A stretch of 9,636 nt of DNA from an uncultured Spirochaetota bacterium (GCA_937864375.1 CALMJO010000360.1:1-9636); one strand, 5' to 3'. Numbered from the stretch's first letter, positions 1 to 4,887 are shown. The notes: generated from the sequence alone by a model not told the origin. Numbers and translations are program-made.

Positions 1-367
1 TCCCTGTTTTCGAGGGAAGCTTTTTCTTCTCGGGAAGTTGCGGACCCCTCTTCTCGTCGAAGAGTTTAGTCTGCTCGATGTGCTGCTCGCGCGCGACGAT
101 CTCCCCGTCCTCCATCCCCAGGTAAAGGATGGTCCCCATCTCGCGAGGCGGAGAGAGCTTGGAGAAGACGCGCACGATCGTGGTGACCTTCGCGCTGTCG
201 TGCTCGTCGGGCTTGAGCTTGACCACGAGATGGACCTCGCGCACCTTGGCCGGCGAGGCGTCTCCGTCCAGGATGTTGTTGACGGCCTTGCGCAATTCCT
301 CGTTGAACTGTTCCGACGCGGAACCGCCGGCGAGCGTTGCGAGCGTAACGACTTCATAGTCTGCCAT
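1..367 (-). CDS. phage early protein resembling the 'replication terminator protein' family (3' end cut by window edge)
   Basis: The frame opens with ATG at 367-365 and runs off the left edge after about 122 codons. The start is preceded by AAGGAGG at 373-379, which overlaps the stop codon of the gene upstream, so the pair is translationally linked. The protein begins MADYEVVTLATLAGG, followed by SEQFNEELRKAVNNI and a beta-rich part with VVKLKPDEHDSAKV and SKLSPP. From memory this layout (LAGGA..E.FN.EL.KVL.NI, then a KPD.. segment and S.LAPP) matches small proteins of siphophages and prophages usually annotated 'replication terminator protein'. That label is historical and the function is not established. 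The end visible here is Lys-rich. Last known gene of the early operon in this window. Family assignment moderate; gene reality high. Confidence 0.75.
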   Translation of the reverse strand, partial: MADYEVVTLATLAGGSASEQFNEELRKAVNNILDGDASPAKVREVHLVVKLKPDEHDSAKVTTIVRVFSKLSPPREMGTILYLGMEDGEIVAREQHIEQTKLFDEKRGPQLPEKKKLPSKTG

Positions 368-377
368 TGAGGCCTCC

Positions 378-890
378 TTAATCCACCAGGTCCGCGAACT
401 CGGTCCAGCCCTTGTCAATGCACAGGAGCGCGAGGTAGCCCATGAGGTCGACCACGTCGTTCTTCCGGAGATCCTCGTGGTTGTTGACGATCCTGCTGAT
501 CTTGTCGTCGATTCTCACAAGGAGCTGCTCGCCGCGATCCACGCGGCTGAATACCTGCACCGGCTGGAGCGCGGAGTTACCGTAGCGCGCGTTCTTCTGC
601 GCGAGAAAAGTCTCGAGCGAATCGCATACCTTCGCGATGTCCTGGCGGACAGCCGTGTTGACCGGCTGGATTTTGGGCACTACCGCCACGGCCATTGTCT
701 CCGTGTCGCCGGAGGCCTCCCCGTTCCAATGCGCGGCCGCGAGCTGACGCGTGCTGAATGCCTTGTTGATCGACCCGCACAGGTCGCACTTCACCTGGTA
801 CTTACCGCCCGGCTTGGGAAAGATGTAGACGTTCTCGTTCCCGCACGAGCACGGGCGGAGGGTATAGACTGCTTTAACTCCCCTGGGCAT
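378..890 (-). CDS. zinc-ribbon (Lar-like) plus Nmad1/DUF1599-like two-domain phage protein
   Basis: 170 residues from the ATG at 890-888, chosen because GAGGAGG sits 6 nt upstream; an earlier in-frame ATG at 923 would add 11 residues but lacks such a site. The start overlaps the previous gene by 17 nt. Residues 1-57 hold a zinc ribbon with CSC-G (Cys14, Cys16) and CDLCG (Cys35, Cys38) and end in an AAAHWN motif, the pattern of phage Lar-like restriction-alleviation proteins. Residues about 78-170 form a separate alpha-helical domain with KNARYGNSAL, VRIDDKISRI and NDVVDLMGYLALL, which resembles the DUF1599/nucleotide-modification-associated domain 1 found in phages and is MazG-like in appearance. 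The biochemical role is unknown; binding of nucleotides by the second domain is inference. The first domain is related to the neighbour at 874-1236. Confidence 0.8.
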   Translation of the reverse strand: MPRGVKAVYTLRPCSCGNENVYIFPKPGGKYQVKCDLCGSINKAFSTRQLAAAHWNGEASGDTETMAVAVVPKIQPVNTAVRQDIAKVCDSLETFLAQKNARYGNSALQPVQVFSRVDRGEQLLVRIDDKISRIVNNHEDLRKNDVVDLMGYLALLCIDKGWTEFADLVD

Positions 891-1236
891 GGCCGACCTC
901 CTCACCGTTTCCACCGCCACCATCGGTTACCCCCCCCCCATTACCATCGCGCGTGCGCTCGAGGACCTCGTCGGTCATGGGAAGCGGGGGCTGTTCGGTG
1001 CGTGTGTTCTCCGGATCGGTGGGATCGACGGGCGTGTTCTCGGGTAGTTCCAGGTGATTGAGGTTCCACGCCTCCAGACACTCGGCCTTCGTGAGAAACG
1101 CTTCTCCCTGGTCGCCGCACCGATCGCAGTGCATGATAAATACGAAATGCTCCCCGCTCTTATCGCTGATTGCGTGCGCGAAAATTTCCTTGCCGCACCT
1201 GCAGGTGCGCGTTACGACGTTACTTTCGTTTTGCAT
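874..1236 (-). CDS. small zinc-ribbon phage protein with Gly-rich tail encoded by a 10-G tract
   Basis: 120 residues. ATG at 1236 lies 17 nt inside the end of the preceding gene, with GGAGG about 8 nt upstream. Residues 10-58 hold a zinc ribbon: CRCG (Cys12, Cys14), CDRCG (Cys37, Cys40), then AECLEAWN. The same CxCG...CDxCG...WN layout occurs in the next gene of the operon, so the two are likely paralogous modules of the Lar-like type. The rest is Pro/Glu/Asp-rich and looks disordered, ending in GNGGGVTDGGGGNG. That tail is written by a run of ten G on the coding strand (930-939). A change of one base in the run would end the protein early in either frame (immediate TAA, or TGA after about nine codons), so the tail is either dispensable or variable. 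Function unknown. Confidence 0.75.
   Translation of the reverse strand: MQNESNVVTRTCRCGKEIFAHAISDKSGEHFVFIMHCDRCGDQGEAFLTKAECLEAWNLNHLELPENTPVDPTDPENTRTEQPPLPMTDEVLERTRDGNGGGVTDGGGGNGEEVGHAQGS
930..939. repeat. C10/G10 homopolymer
   Basis: Ten consecutive C on the + strand (G on the coding strand of the zinc-ribbon gene at 874-1236). Tracts of this length slip during replication and are also a known source of sequencing indels. It lies in the region for the Gly-rich tail, so length changes would alter only the C terminus and the overlap with the next gene. Confidence 0.95.
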
Positions 1237-1435
1237 TCTTCCGCTCCTCCCATAGTTTTAATCGTTCTTCGCGCTCGCGTTTGACGCGGGCGATAATAAC
1301 CTCATCCGGGGTGTTGAGTATTTCTATGAGCTCCTTGCAATCACGGGCCAGATTCTCCATCTCCCACGGGGACAGGTCTTTGACGCGTACCAGTCCGGTG
1401 TAGCGGACCCGGTAGTGTTTAGGCTGAGCTTTCAA
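1220..1435 (-). CDS. 71-residue charged phage protein, TTG start coupled to upstream stop
   Basis: The frame is open back to 1672, but the region above 1435 is the shadow of the 77-residue gene and reads as Arg/His/Pro-rich nonsense. I place the start at TTG 1435-1433, overlapping the TGA of the upstream gene (TTGA) with GAGG 5 nt before it. The product starts (M)KAQPKHYRVRYTGL and continues through SPWEMENLARDCKELIEIL, where a likely helix begins, to a very Arg/Lys/Glu-rich C-terminal helix (VKREREERLKLWEERKNAK). I recognise no family. Its place in the operon suggests an early accessory or nucleic-acid-linked role, which is inference only. No in-frame ATG lies close to the start of the sensible protein sequence. 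Confidence 0.65.
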   Translation of the reverse strand: MKAQPKHYRVRYTGLVRVKDLSPWEMENLARDCKELIEILNTPDEVIIARVKREREERLKLWEERKNAKRK

Positions 1436-1665
1436 AAATCCTCGATCGTCTTTGAGTCTTGAAGGAGCACGTCCATCGCCCGCTTCATGTCCGCCTTGGT
1501 TTCGTACTTGGCCATGAGTCGCCAGCTCCAGGTTGGCGGGTCCCATGGCCTCGTCAATACCTGGTCCTGGCGATATTCGCGGACGCTGGTATCTCCGCCT
1601 ATGCCCCGGCGGATGACGCGGAATCCGGCCGCGATGAGCTTCTTGATATCTCTGATGGGGATCAT
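1432..1665 (-). CDS. 77-residue phage protein of unknown function
   Basis: Starts at ATG 1665-1663 inside the stop of the 49-residue gene upstream (ATGA), with GGAGGAG about 6-7 nt before the start, and ends in the TTGA junction with the gene downstream. The protein begins MIPIRDIKKLIAAGFRVIRR, a basic amphipathic helix, and continues through a Trp/Pro stretch (TRPWDPPTWSW) to a second helix with KYETKADMKRAMDVLL. I do not recognise a family. Tight coupling on both sides makes it a real member of the early operon. Confidence 0.7.
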   Translation of the reverse strand: MIPIRDIKKLIAAGFRVIRRGIGGDTSVREYRQDQVLTRPWDPPTWSWRLMAKYETKADMKRAMDVLLQDSKTIEDF

Positions 1666-1811
1666 TTGCCATCTCCTCCGTCTCGTCTTTTGAGAGCGTC
1701 CTTCAGGAGCAGACCGTTCAGGCGCTCGAGTAATAGTTCGCGCACTTCTTTGTCTGGTAGACCATTGAAGTAATCCTTTGTCTCTTGGGGGATTTCTTTT
1801 GGATTTGGCAT
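1662..1811 (-). CDS. 49-residue phage protein of unknown function
   Basis: A short gene easily missed by length filters. ATG at 1811-1809 is preceded by CTGGAGATAA (GGAG 5 nt before the start), and the TGA at 1664-1662 overlaps the next start as ATGA. The product is MPNPKEIPQETKDYFNGLPD followed by a helical segment KEVRELLLERLNGLLL and a basic Gly-rich end. It fills what would otherwise be a 165-bp hole in a closely packed operon. Function unknown; possibly a small regulatory or adaptor protein. Confidence 0.75.
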   Translation of the reverse strand: MPNPKEIPQETKDYFNGLPDKEVRELLLERLNGLLLKDALKRRDGGDGK

Positions 1812-1830
1812 TTATCTCCAGCCTGGTGAC

Positions 1831-2103
1831 CTACGCGTACGCAGGCCGGAAGGCCCGCATCGCGAGTGTCTTGGAAATACCCGGGAGGACCACGCCTCTC
1901 CGGGACAGCTCGGCACGGAACTCCTCCTCGCTCCAGCGGAGGTCGGAGGGGACGTGCGCGTGACTGGCATGGCAATTGCCGCAGACCGGGACGAGGTTTG
2001 CGGGGTGATCGATGAGCTTCCGGTAGACCCGGCGGTTGGCCCTGGTCTGGGGGAAGCGGTGGTGATGCTGCTGGGCAGAGGCGCCGCAGATTTCACAGGT
2101 CAT
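1831..2103 (-). CDS. small HNH-type zinc protein (putative endonuclease)
   Basis: 90 residues. ATG at 2103 overlaps the TGA of the preceding gene (ATGA), indicating translational coupling. The N-terminal half carries CEIC (Cys3, Cys6), a triple His at 13-15, Asn36 and CGNCH (Cys41, Cys44, His45): the zinc knuckles plus H-N-H catalytic layout of beta-beta-alpha metal nucleases. Residues 51-90 form a helical tail with no motif I recognise. Small HNH proteins of this kind are frequent in phage early and replication regions, where they may nick DNA or may have lost activity. The catalytic triad appears intact, so activity is plausible but not shown. Confidence 0.8.
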   Translation of the reverse strand: MTCEICGASAQQHHHRFPQTRANRRVYRKLIDHPANLVPVCGNCHASHAHVPSDLRWSEEEFRAELSRRGVVLPGISKTLAMRAFRPAYA

Positions 2104-2267
2104 GATGCTTTCTCCTGGTCGCGTGATAGCTTCTCTTTGTAGGCGATGAGCATGTCGTGGAAGAGGGCCGGAGTCTTCAACGGCGAGGATGTTTTAAGTC
2201 TTTCGAACTCAGGAAGATCGTCCGAAAATATAGTGATGTTTAGCTGCCTCTTGTCGTTAGTAGTCAT
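2100..2267 (-). CDS. ribbon-helix-helix-like small protein, first gene of early operon
   Basis: 55 residues from ATG 2267. Longer in-frame starts (2321, 2282) would run through the 34-bp palindrome and the predicted promoter, so I reject them; the RBS at 2267 is weak (GCGAGC). The protein begins MTTNDKRQLNITIFSDDLPE: a basic N terminus, a short beta-strand (QLNITIF), helix FERLKT and a longer helix ALFHDMLIAYKEKLSRD. This matches the size and order of CopG/Arc-type ribbon-helix-helix DNA-binding proteins. As the gene closest to the divergent repressor it holds the position of Cro or an auxiliary regulator. The fold assignment is by pattern only. Confidence 0.65.
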   Translation of the reverse strand: MTTNDKRQLNITIFSDDLPEFERLKTSSPLKTPALFHDMLIAYKEKLSRDQEKAS

Positions 2268-2276
2268 GCTATTTGC

Positions 2277-2310
2277 TCGCATTCTAGTATATATACATAC
2301 TAGAATGCGA
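2277..2310. promoter_or_regulatory. 34-bp palindromic operator with 14-bp arms
   Basis: TCGCATTCTAGTAT at 2277-2290 is the exact reverse complement of ATACTAGAATGCGA at 2297-2310, separated by 6 nt. It lies immediately upstream of the early-operon start and overlaps the predicted -10 element of the leftward promoter. This is what an operator for the divergently encoded XRE repressor (or for the ribbon-helix-helix protein) should look like. Which protein binds is inference. Confidence 0.8.
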
Positions 2311-2328
2311 TTATGTAGCATCAGTCAA
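2299..2328 (-). promoter_or_regulatory. predicted leftward early promoter
   Basis: On the minus strand TTGACT (2323-2328) resembles a -35 box. A -10 at 18-nt spacing is TCTAGT (2299-2304), matching the consensus at four of six bases; TTCTAG at 17 nt is the alternative. The -10 is buried in the 34-bp palindrome, so repressor binding would block it. The -35 is good, the -10 weak. Confidence 0.5.
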
Positions 2329-2337
2329 GCATTTTTC

Positions 2338-2352
2338 TACTAAATTTTAGTA
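2338..2352. promoter_or_regulatory. second palindrome, putative operator
   Basis: TACTAAATTTTAGTA has 7-bp arms around one central base. It shares the TACTA/TAGTA half-site with the larger palindrome, and another TAGTA occurs at 2378-2382 just before the repressor gene. A series of related half-sites across the divergent region fits cooperative repressor binding. Confidence 0.55.
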
Positions 2353-2384
2353 TTTTTTCTTTCATTTTCTGGTTATATAGTAGA

Positions 2385-2395
2385 TATTATAAGCA
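2385..2395 (+). promoter_or_regulatory. possible repressor-maintenance promoter giving a leaderless mRNA
   Basis: TATTAT at 2385-2390 ends 4 nt before the repressor ATG, so transcription would begin at or next to the start codon. No Shine-Dalgarno sequence precedes the ATG, and no good -35 is visible at normal spacing, as expected for a promoter that needs activation. TATAGT at 2377-2382 is an alternative -10. Confidence 0.35.
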
Positions 2396-2760
2396 TGCAC
2401 GGGCAGCGCTTGAAAAAGTTACTGCGAGAACGCGGTGTAACGCAAAAGGAATTAAGCGAAAAGCTCAGCATTCCAGAGACTACTGTCTCCGGGTGGACTC
2501 GACAACAATACCCACCGCTCGAAAACATCGAGAAATGTTGTCAGGCGTTAGGTGTTCCGCTATGGCAGTTTTTCCTGGACAATCCCCACGAGGTAGCCGA
2601 GCATCCGATCAACAAGCTACACCCCACGGACGTGGAAATCCTTCTCCTCGTGTACAATCTGCCTGACGAGTTTCAAGTATTCTGGCTAACGGTGTTAAGG
2701 GACGCCGCCCTATTTATGAACAAGTGGTTAAAGGAGCACCCGAGTGCAGCTGGTGCGTGA
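2395..2760 (+). CDS. XRE-family phage repressor (CI-like, no protease domain)
   Basis: 121 residues. Residues 4-60 form a classic helix-turn-helix of the XRE/Cro-CI family: RLKKLLRERGVTQKELSEKL, then IPETTVSGWTRQQYPPLENI and a closing helix ending ALGVPLWQFF. The C-terminal 55 residues are helical (TDVEILLLVYNLPDEFQVFW) and probably mediate dimerisation. There is no S24/LexA-type self-cleavage domain, so induction by RecA-driven cleavage is not expected. It is divergent from the early operon across an operator-rich intergenic region, the usual lysogeny-switch layout. The start at 2395 has no Shine-Dalgarno sequence and may be leaderless. Confidence is high for the DNA-binding repressor call, lower for details of control. 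Confidence 0.9.
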   Translation: MHGQRLKKLLRERGVTQKELSEKLSIPETTVSGWTRQQYPPLENIEKCCQALGVPLWQFFLDNPHEVAEHPINKLHPTDVEILLLVYNLPDEFQVFWLTVLRDAALFMNKWLKEHPSAAGA

Positions 2761-2794
2761 ACCCTTCCCTTTCCCGCGAGCTCTCGGGCCGCGA

Positions 2795-2938
2795 TCAGGC
2801 GAGTGTCATGTCGCCCCCCCCCCCCGATCCATCCGGGAATCTCGGCGGGTCTTTTGTTATCTCTATTATCAGTCTCCATGTTTCATCTCTGAGCAGCTCT
2901 TTTATTTTTATAATTTCCAGTTCCTCTTGCGCATTCAT
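2795..2938 (-). CDS. 47-residue protein of unknown function with C-terminal Gly run
   Basis: ATG at 2938-2936 has an excellent Shine-Dalgarno (GGAGG at 2944-2948, 5 nt spacing) and a promoter about 30 nt further upstream. The product MNAQEELEIIKIKELLRDET continues WRLIIEITKDPPRFPDGS, a charged helix then a Pro-rich turn, and ends in four Gly before DMTLA. The Gly run is written by twelve consecutive G. One additional G would shift into a frame that stays open antisense through the end of the repressor gene to about 2673, adding roughly 50 residues. It converges on the XRE gene with 34 bp between stops. No family recognised; the expression signals argue that it is real. Confidence 0.6.
   Translation of the reverse strand: MNAQEELEIIKIKELLRDETWRLIIEITKDPPRFPDGSGGGGDMTLA
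2814..2825. repeat. C12/G12 homopolymer
   Basis: Twelve consecutive C on the + strand, inside the 47-residue minus-strand gene. It is the longest homopolymer in the window and a prime site for slipped-strand length change or a sequencing indel. Confidence 0.95.
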
Positions 2939-2974
2939 GGCGACCTCCGCGTTTGTGTGTCACTGCGCATGGTC

Positions 2975-3002
2975 ATTATTTTGTGCTTGATTTTTATGGC
3001 AA
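2975..3002 (-). promoter_or_regulatory. promoter for the 47-residue gene
   Basis: Minus-strand TTGCCA (2997-3002) and AATAAT (2975-2980), spacing 16 nt, each match five of six consensus bases. Start of transcription would be near 2968, leaving a leader of about 30 nt with GGAGG near its end. Confidence 0.5.
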
Positions 3003-3029
3003 TGACTATTTTAGTTGTAAGACCATAAT
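3002..3029 (+). promoter_or_regulatory. possible promoter for the lipoprotein gene
   Basis: ATGACT (3002-3007) and CATAAT (3024-3029) with 16-nt spacing, four and five matches to consensus. The surrounding AT-rich DNA makes chance matches easier, so confidence is modest. It would be back-to-back with the minus-strand promoter. Confidence 0.35.
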
Positions 3030-3052
3030 ACAAAATATAGAGGGGATCGCGC

Positions 3053-3721
3053 ATGAAGAAACATTGTATTTCTATTGTGATTTTGTCAGTTGTTTTGCTT
3101 TTAACAAATTGTACTAGCTACAGGGTCTCCGTCTCCTCTATTGCACAACGCGGAGTCAATGGTCAAAAGGTATATGTTGCCCCAAGGGATTCCGTAATAT
3201 CTGAAAATGATTTGCAGTTCTTGGAGTTTGCAAAGGACTTGAAGCTTGCCATTTCCCGGAAGGGCGGTATTATAGTAACCGATCCATATGAGGCCGATCA
3301 GATTGTTTTGCTCCAATACGAAATGAGCGGACCGCAGAAGACCTCGAAACGAGTAGCCGAGTGGGGTCCTACGAGCGTTAGATCGTCAAGCTCGTCCATG
3401 GTTTTCAACGACAGGTCAGCGCAGGGGACAACCTATTATAATTATAACTATGGTATAGTGGGTGAGAGCACGATCGAGCGTACAGAATACACGAGATATA
3501 TCACAATCGTTGCTCTTGAAAACGAGGCCTTGAAAAAGAAAATCGCTGTTCAATTGTGGCAAACGACTGTGTACAGCCGAGGATCGTCGAGAGATATGCG
3601 AGAAGTATTCCCTGTTCTGATGGTGGCAGCCGAAAAATATATCGGGAAAACCACAAAACAGGCTGTCACTCTGGAAATTTATGAAGATGATTCTAGGATC
3701 GAAGCCTATCGCGACAATTAA
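3053..3721 (+). CDS. AT-rich outer-membrane or periplasmic lipoprotein of unknown function
   Basis: 222 residues with AGAGGGG at 3039-3045 as RBS. The N terminus MKKHCISIVILSVVLLLTNC is a lipoprotein signal peptide; Cys20 follows a lipobox LTN-C, with Asn at -1, a relaxed form often seen in spirochaetes. The mature part has a globular alpha/beta region (KVYVAPRDS, FAKDLKLAISRKGGIIVTDP, ADQIVLLQYEMS), a Ser-rich loop, a Tyr/Asn stretch (TTYYNYNYG) and two later beta-strands (TRYITIVALE, KIAVQLWQTT). The early part loosely recalls small DUF4136-like envelope lipoproteins, but I do not claim membership. Codon use is clearly more AT-rich than that of the flanking genes, suggesting a separate origin; placed beside a phage immunity region it could be a morons-type lysogenic conversion gene, which is inference. 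Confidence 0.85.
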   Translation: MKKHCISIVILSVVLLLTNCTSYRVSVSSIAQRGVNGQKVYVAPRDSVISENDLQFLEFAKDLKLAISRKGGIIVTDPYEADQIVLLQYEMSGPQKTSKRVAEWGPTSVRSSSSSMVFNDRSAQGTTYYNYNYGIVGESTIERTEYTRYITIVALENEALKKKIAVQLWQTTVYSRGSSRDMREVFPVLMVAAEKYIGKTTKQAVTLEIYEDDSRIEAYRDN

Positions 3722-3725
3722 ATCT

Positions 3726-4124
3726 TTAGGCTGCCGCCGCGATCCTGAGCGCCGCCTTGTAGGCGAGCTCCTCCAGGGCGGGTTCAAGCTGATACAGGTT
3801 ATTGACCCATGATAATATAACCCCTTCATCTTTTATAAGGTCGAAGGGGTTGCTTTTCCTCTTCATTTCCGCAAATGACCTTTCATCGACCTTCTTCCAT
3901 CCCGCCAACTTTTTAATGTCTGCCAGGTTTCAGTAGCCCGAGCGGTCCACGAGAAATTTCATGTCTTTCCCGAGGTACAAAGCATCAGCCGCATCGTCTA
4001 TTGTTCCAGTGGGAACCGCCATACGGTTAACGGGGACACTAGGGCAGGCAGGTTTGCCGGAAGATACGCATGTTTCATTCCGAAAGGATTCCTCAAGAGC
4101 ACGCGTCTTCGCGAACAGGACAGT
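3726..4124 (-). pseudogene. interrupted reading frame, probable gene remnant
   Basis: In one minus-strand frame the sequence is open from 4124 to 3933, meets a single TGA at 3932-3930, and is then open to a stop at 3726. Both halves look protein-like. The first contains KPACPSVPVNRMAVPTGTID followed by DAADALYLGKDMKFLVDRSGY. After the TGA come NLADIKKLAGWKKVDERSF, NPFDLIKDEGVILSWVNNLY and a C-terminal helix ending LRIAAAA. A Trp codon in place of the TGA would join them. Upstream the frame meets TAG at 4127-4125 with no good start, so the 5' end is also lost or shifted. The 60-codon part after an internal ATG at 3908 lacks an RBS. All other genes here use TGA as stop, so recoding is unlikely. 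Family not recognised. Confidence 0.5.
3819..3851 (+). terminator. hairpin, possible terminator downstream of the lipoprotein gene
   Basis: AACCCCTTC (3819-3827) and GAAGGGGTT (3843-3851) form a perfect 9-bp stem with a 15-nt loop, followed by GCTTTTCCTCTTC. It lies about 100 nt past the lipoprotein stop and inside the opposing remnant frame. The loop is large and the T-run short, so the role is uncertain. Confidence 0.35.
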
Positions 4125-4254
4125 CTATGCGAAAATTCATGGGGCCCGCAAATAGCGTTACTCACTTTGACGGATAGTCCAGTAAAAACCGTTCATCCCC
4201 GATGCTCTACCCCGGGCAAGACGGATCCCCGGATCCCACGCATGCATCAGTCGT

Positions 4255-4288
4255 CAAGAAACAGTAATCCCCCGGCCGCCCGGGGGAT
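4255..4288 (-). terminator. rho-independent terminator of the RsbW-like gene
   Basis: ATCCCCCGG and CCGGGGGAT (4267-4275 / 4280-4288) make a perfect 9-bp GC-rich stem with a 4-nt loop. On the minus strand it is followed by TACTGTTTCTTG. It sits 57 nt past the restored stop codon (4345) of the RsbW-like gene, which supports that stop as the true gene end. Confidence 0.7.
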
Positions 4289-4344
4289 CGTATTATGGAT
4301 AATTCTTCGTCTGACCTGGCGCAGACGGCGTGCCTTGTCCTCTA

Positions 4345-4787
4345 CTACAGCTTCACGACAATGCAGTTTCCCTGACGGTTCCAGCGCACCCGTGCCAGGT
4401 GTCGCAGTATGTGGAGTCCGCGCCCCCCCTCCGACGCCGGTTCTCAGGACTGAGCGGATCAGGAACATGGGACGGATCGAAGCCGTCGCCCTCGTCCCTC
4501 ACGGTGATCTGGAGCTTTCCCTTGCAGGGGCCGATTTCGATCAGCACGCGCTTGTGAGGATCGTGAAGATTGCCGTGGTTCACCGCATTGCTTATCGTCT
4601 CGTCCAGGGTGAGCGCATAGAAGTATTCGTCCACGTGCAGTGCGATCCCGTTTTTCTTGAGATGCGAGAGATAGTGATTGGCCTCGTTGATGATTTCCGG
4701 GATGGAAACGTCCTGCACGGCGACGGTGCAGGTAAATGGCGTGATATTCAGATGAGGCATTTTTAGTGATGTCGTCTTATATGACAT
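4345..4787 (-). pseudogene. RsbW-like serine kinase/anti-sigma ATPase, frame broken at a 7-G tract
   Basis: As written, the frame from 4787 ends at 4353 with a C-terminal tail unlike the family. Residues 1-118 are a standard HATPase_c_2 domain: N-box DETISNAVNHGN, then RDEGDGFDP (G1 box) and DPLSPEN. The G2 box is missing in frame. Adding one G to the run at 4423-4429 gives GGRGLHILRHLARVRWNRQG followed by NCIVVKL and TAG at 4345, exactly the expected G2 box and C terminus, for 147 residues. Such proteins bind ATP and phosphorylate anti-sigma antagonists or hold sigma factors. The start is either ATG 4787 (at the predicted transcription start, so leaderless) or ATG 4760 (better fit to domain start); neither has an RBS. 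It has its own promoter and terminator. Sequencing error, phase variation or true mutation cannot be told apart here. Confidence 0.85.
4423..4429. repeat. C7/G7 tract at the frameshift point
   Basis: Seven C on the + strand within the RsbW-like gene. A length of eight restores the conserved reading frame; a length of six would enter the third frame, which stays open to 4247 but shows no family motif. Confidence 0.9.
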
Positions 4788-4795
4788 TTAGGCCA

Positions 4796-4824
4796 TTTAT
4801 AATGGTTAATAGAGCATTTGTCAA
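4796..4824 (-). promoter_or_regulatory. strong sigma-70-type promoter for the RsbW-like gene
   Basis: Minus-strand TTGACA (4819-4824) is a perfect -35 and TATAAA (4796-4801) a five-of-six -10, with 17-nt spacing. Transcription should start at about 4787-4789, on top of the first ATG. The gene can therefore be expressed independently of the histidine kinase 100 bp upstream. Confidence 0.75.
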
Positions 4825-4887
4825 GGCTGTTTTTCTGATTGTCGTGAAAGAGTTGAAATATTGAAGAGTTTTCGGAGTCGCCATTCG

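Noticed and set aside
38..1061. + strand frames at 38-370 and 477-1061
   Set aside because: Shadows of the minus-strand phage operon, which has RBS sites and coupled starts throughout.
1436..1672. Upstream part of a 150-codon frame
   Set aside because: Same DNA encodes the better-supported 77-residue gene; the translation is Arg/His/Pro-rich noise.
2724..3028. + strand frames after the repressor
   Set aside because: Low-complexity Ser/Phe translations crossing the C12 tract, without RBS; the minus-strand 47-residue gene explains the region better.
3930..3932. TGA as selenocysteine or Trp recoding
   Set aside because: No stem-loop recognised after it, the family is unknown, and all other genes end normally at TGA or use TGG for Trp.
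3961..4155. 64-codon + strand frame
   Set aside because: No RBS and no family features; the opposite strand frame is more protein-like.
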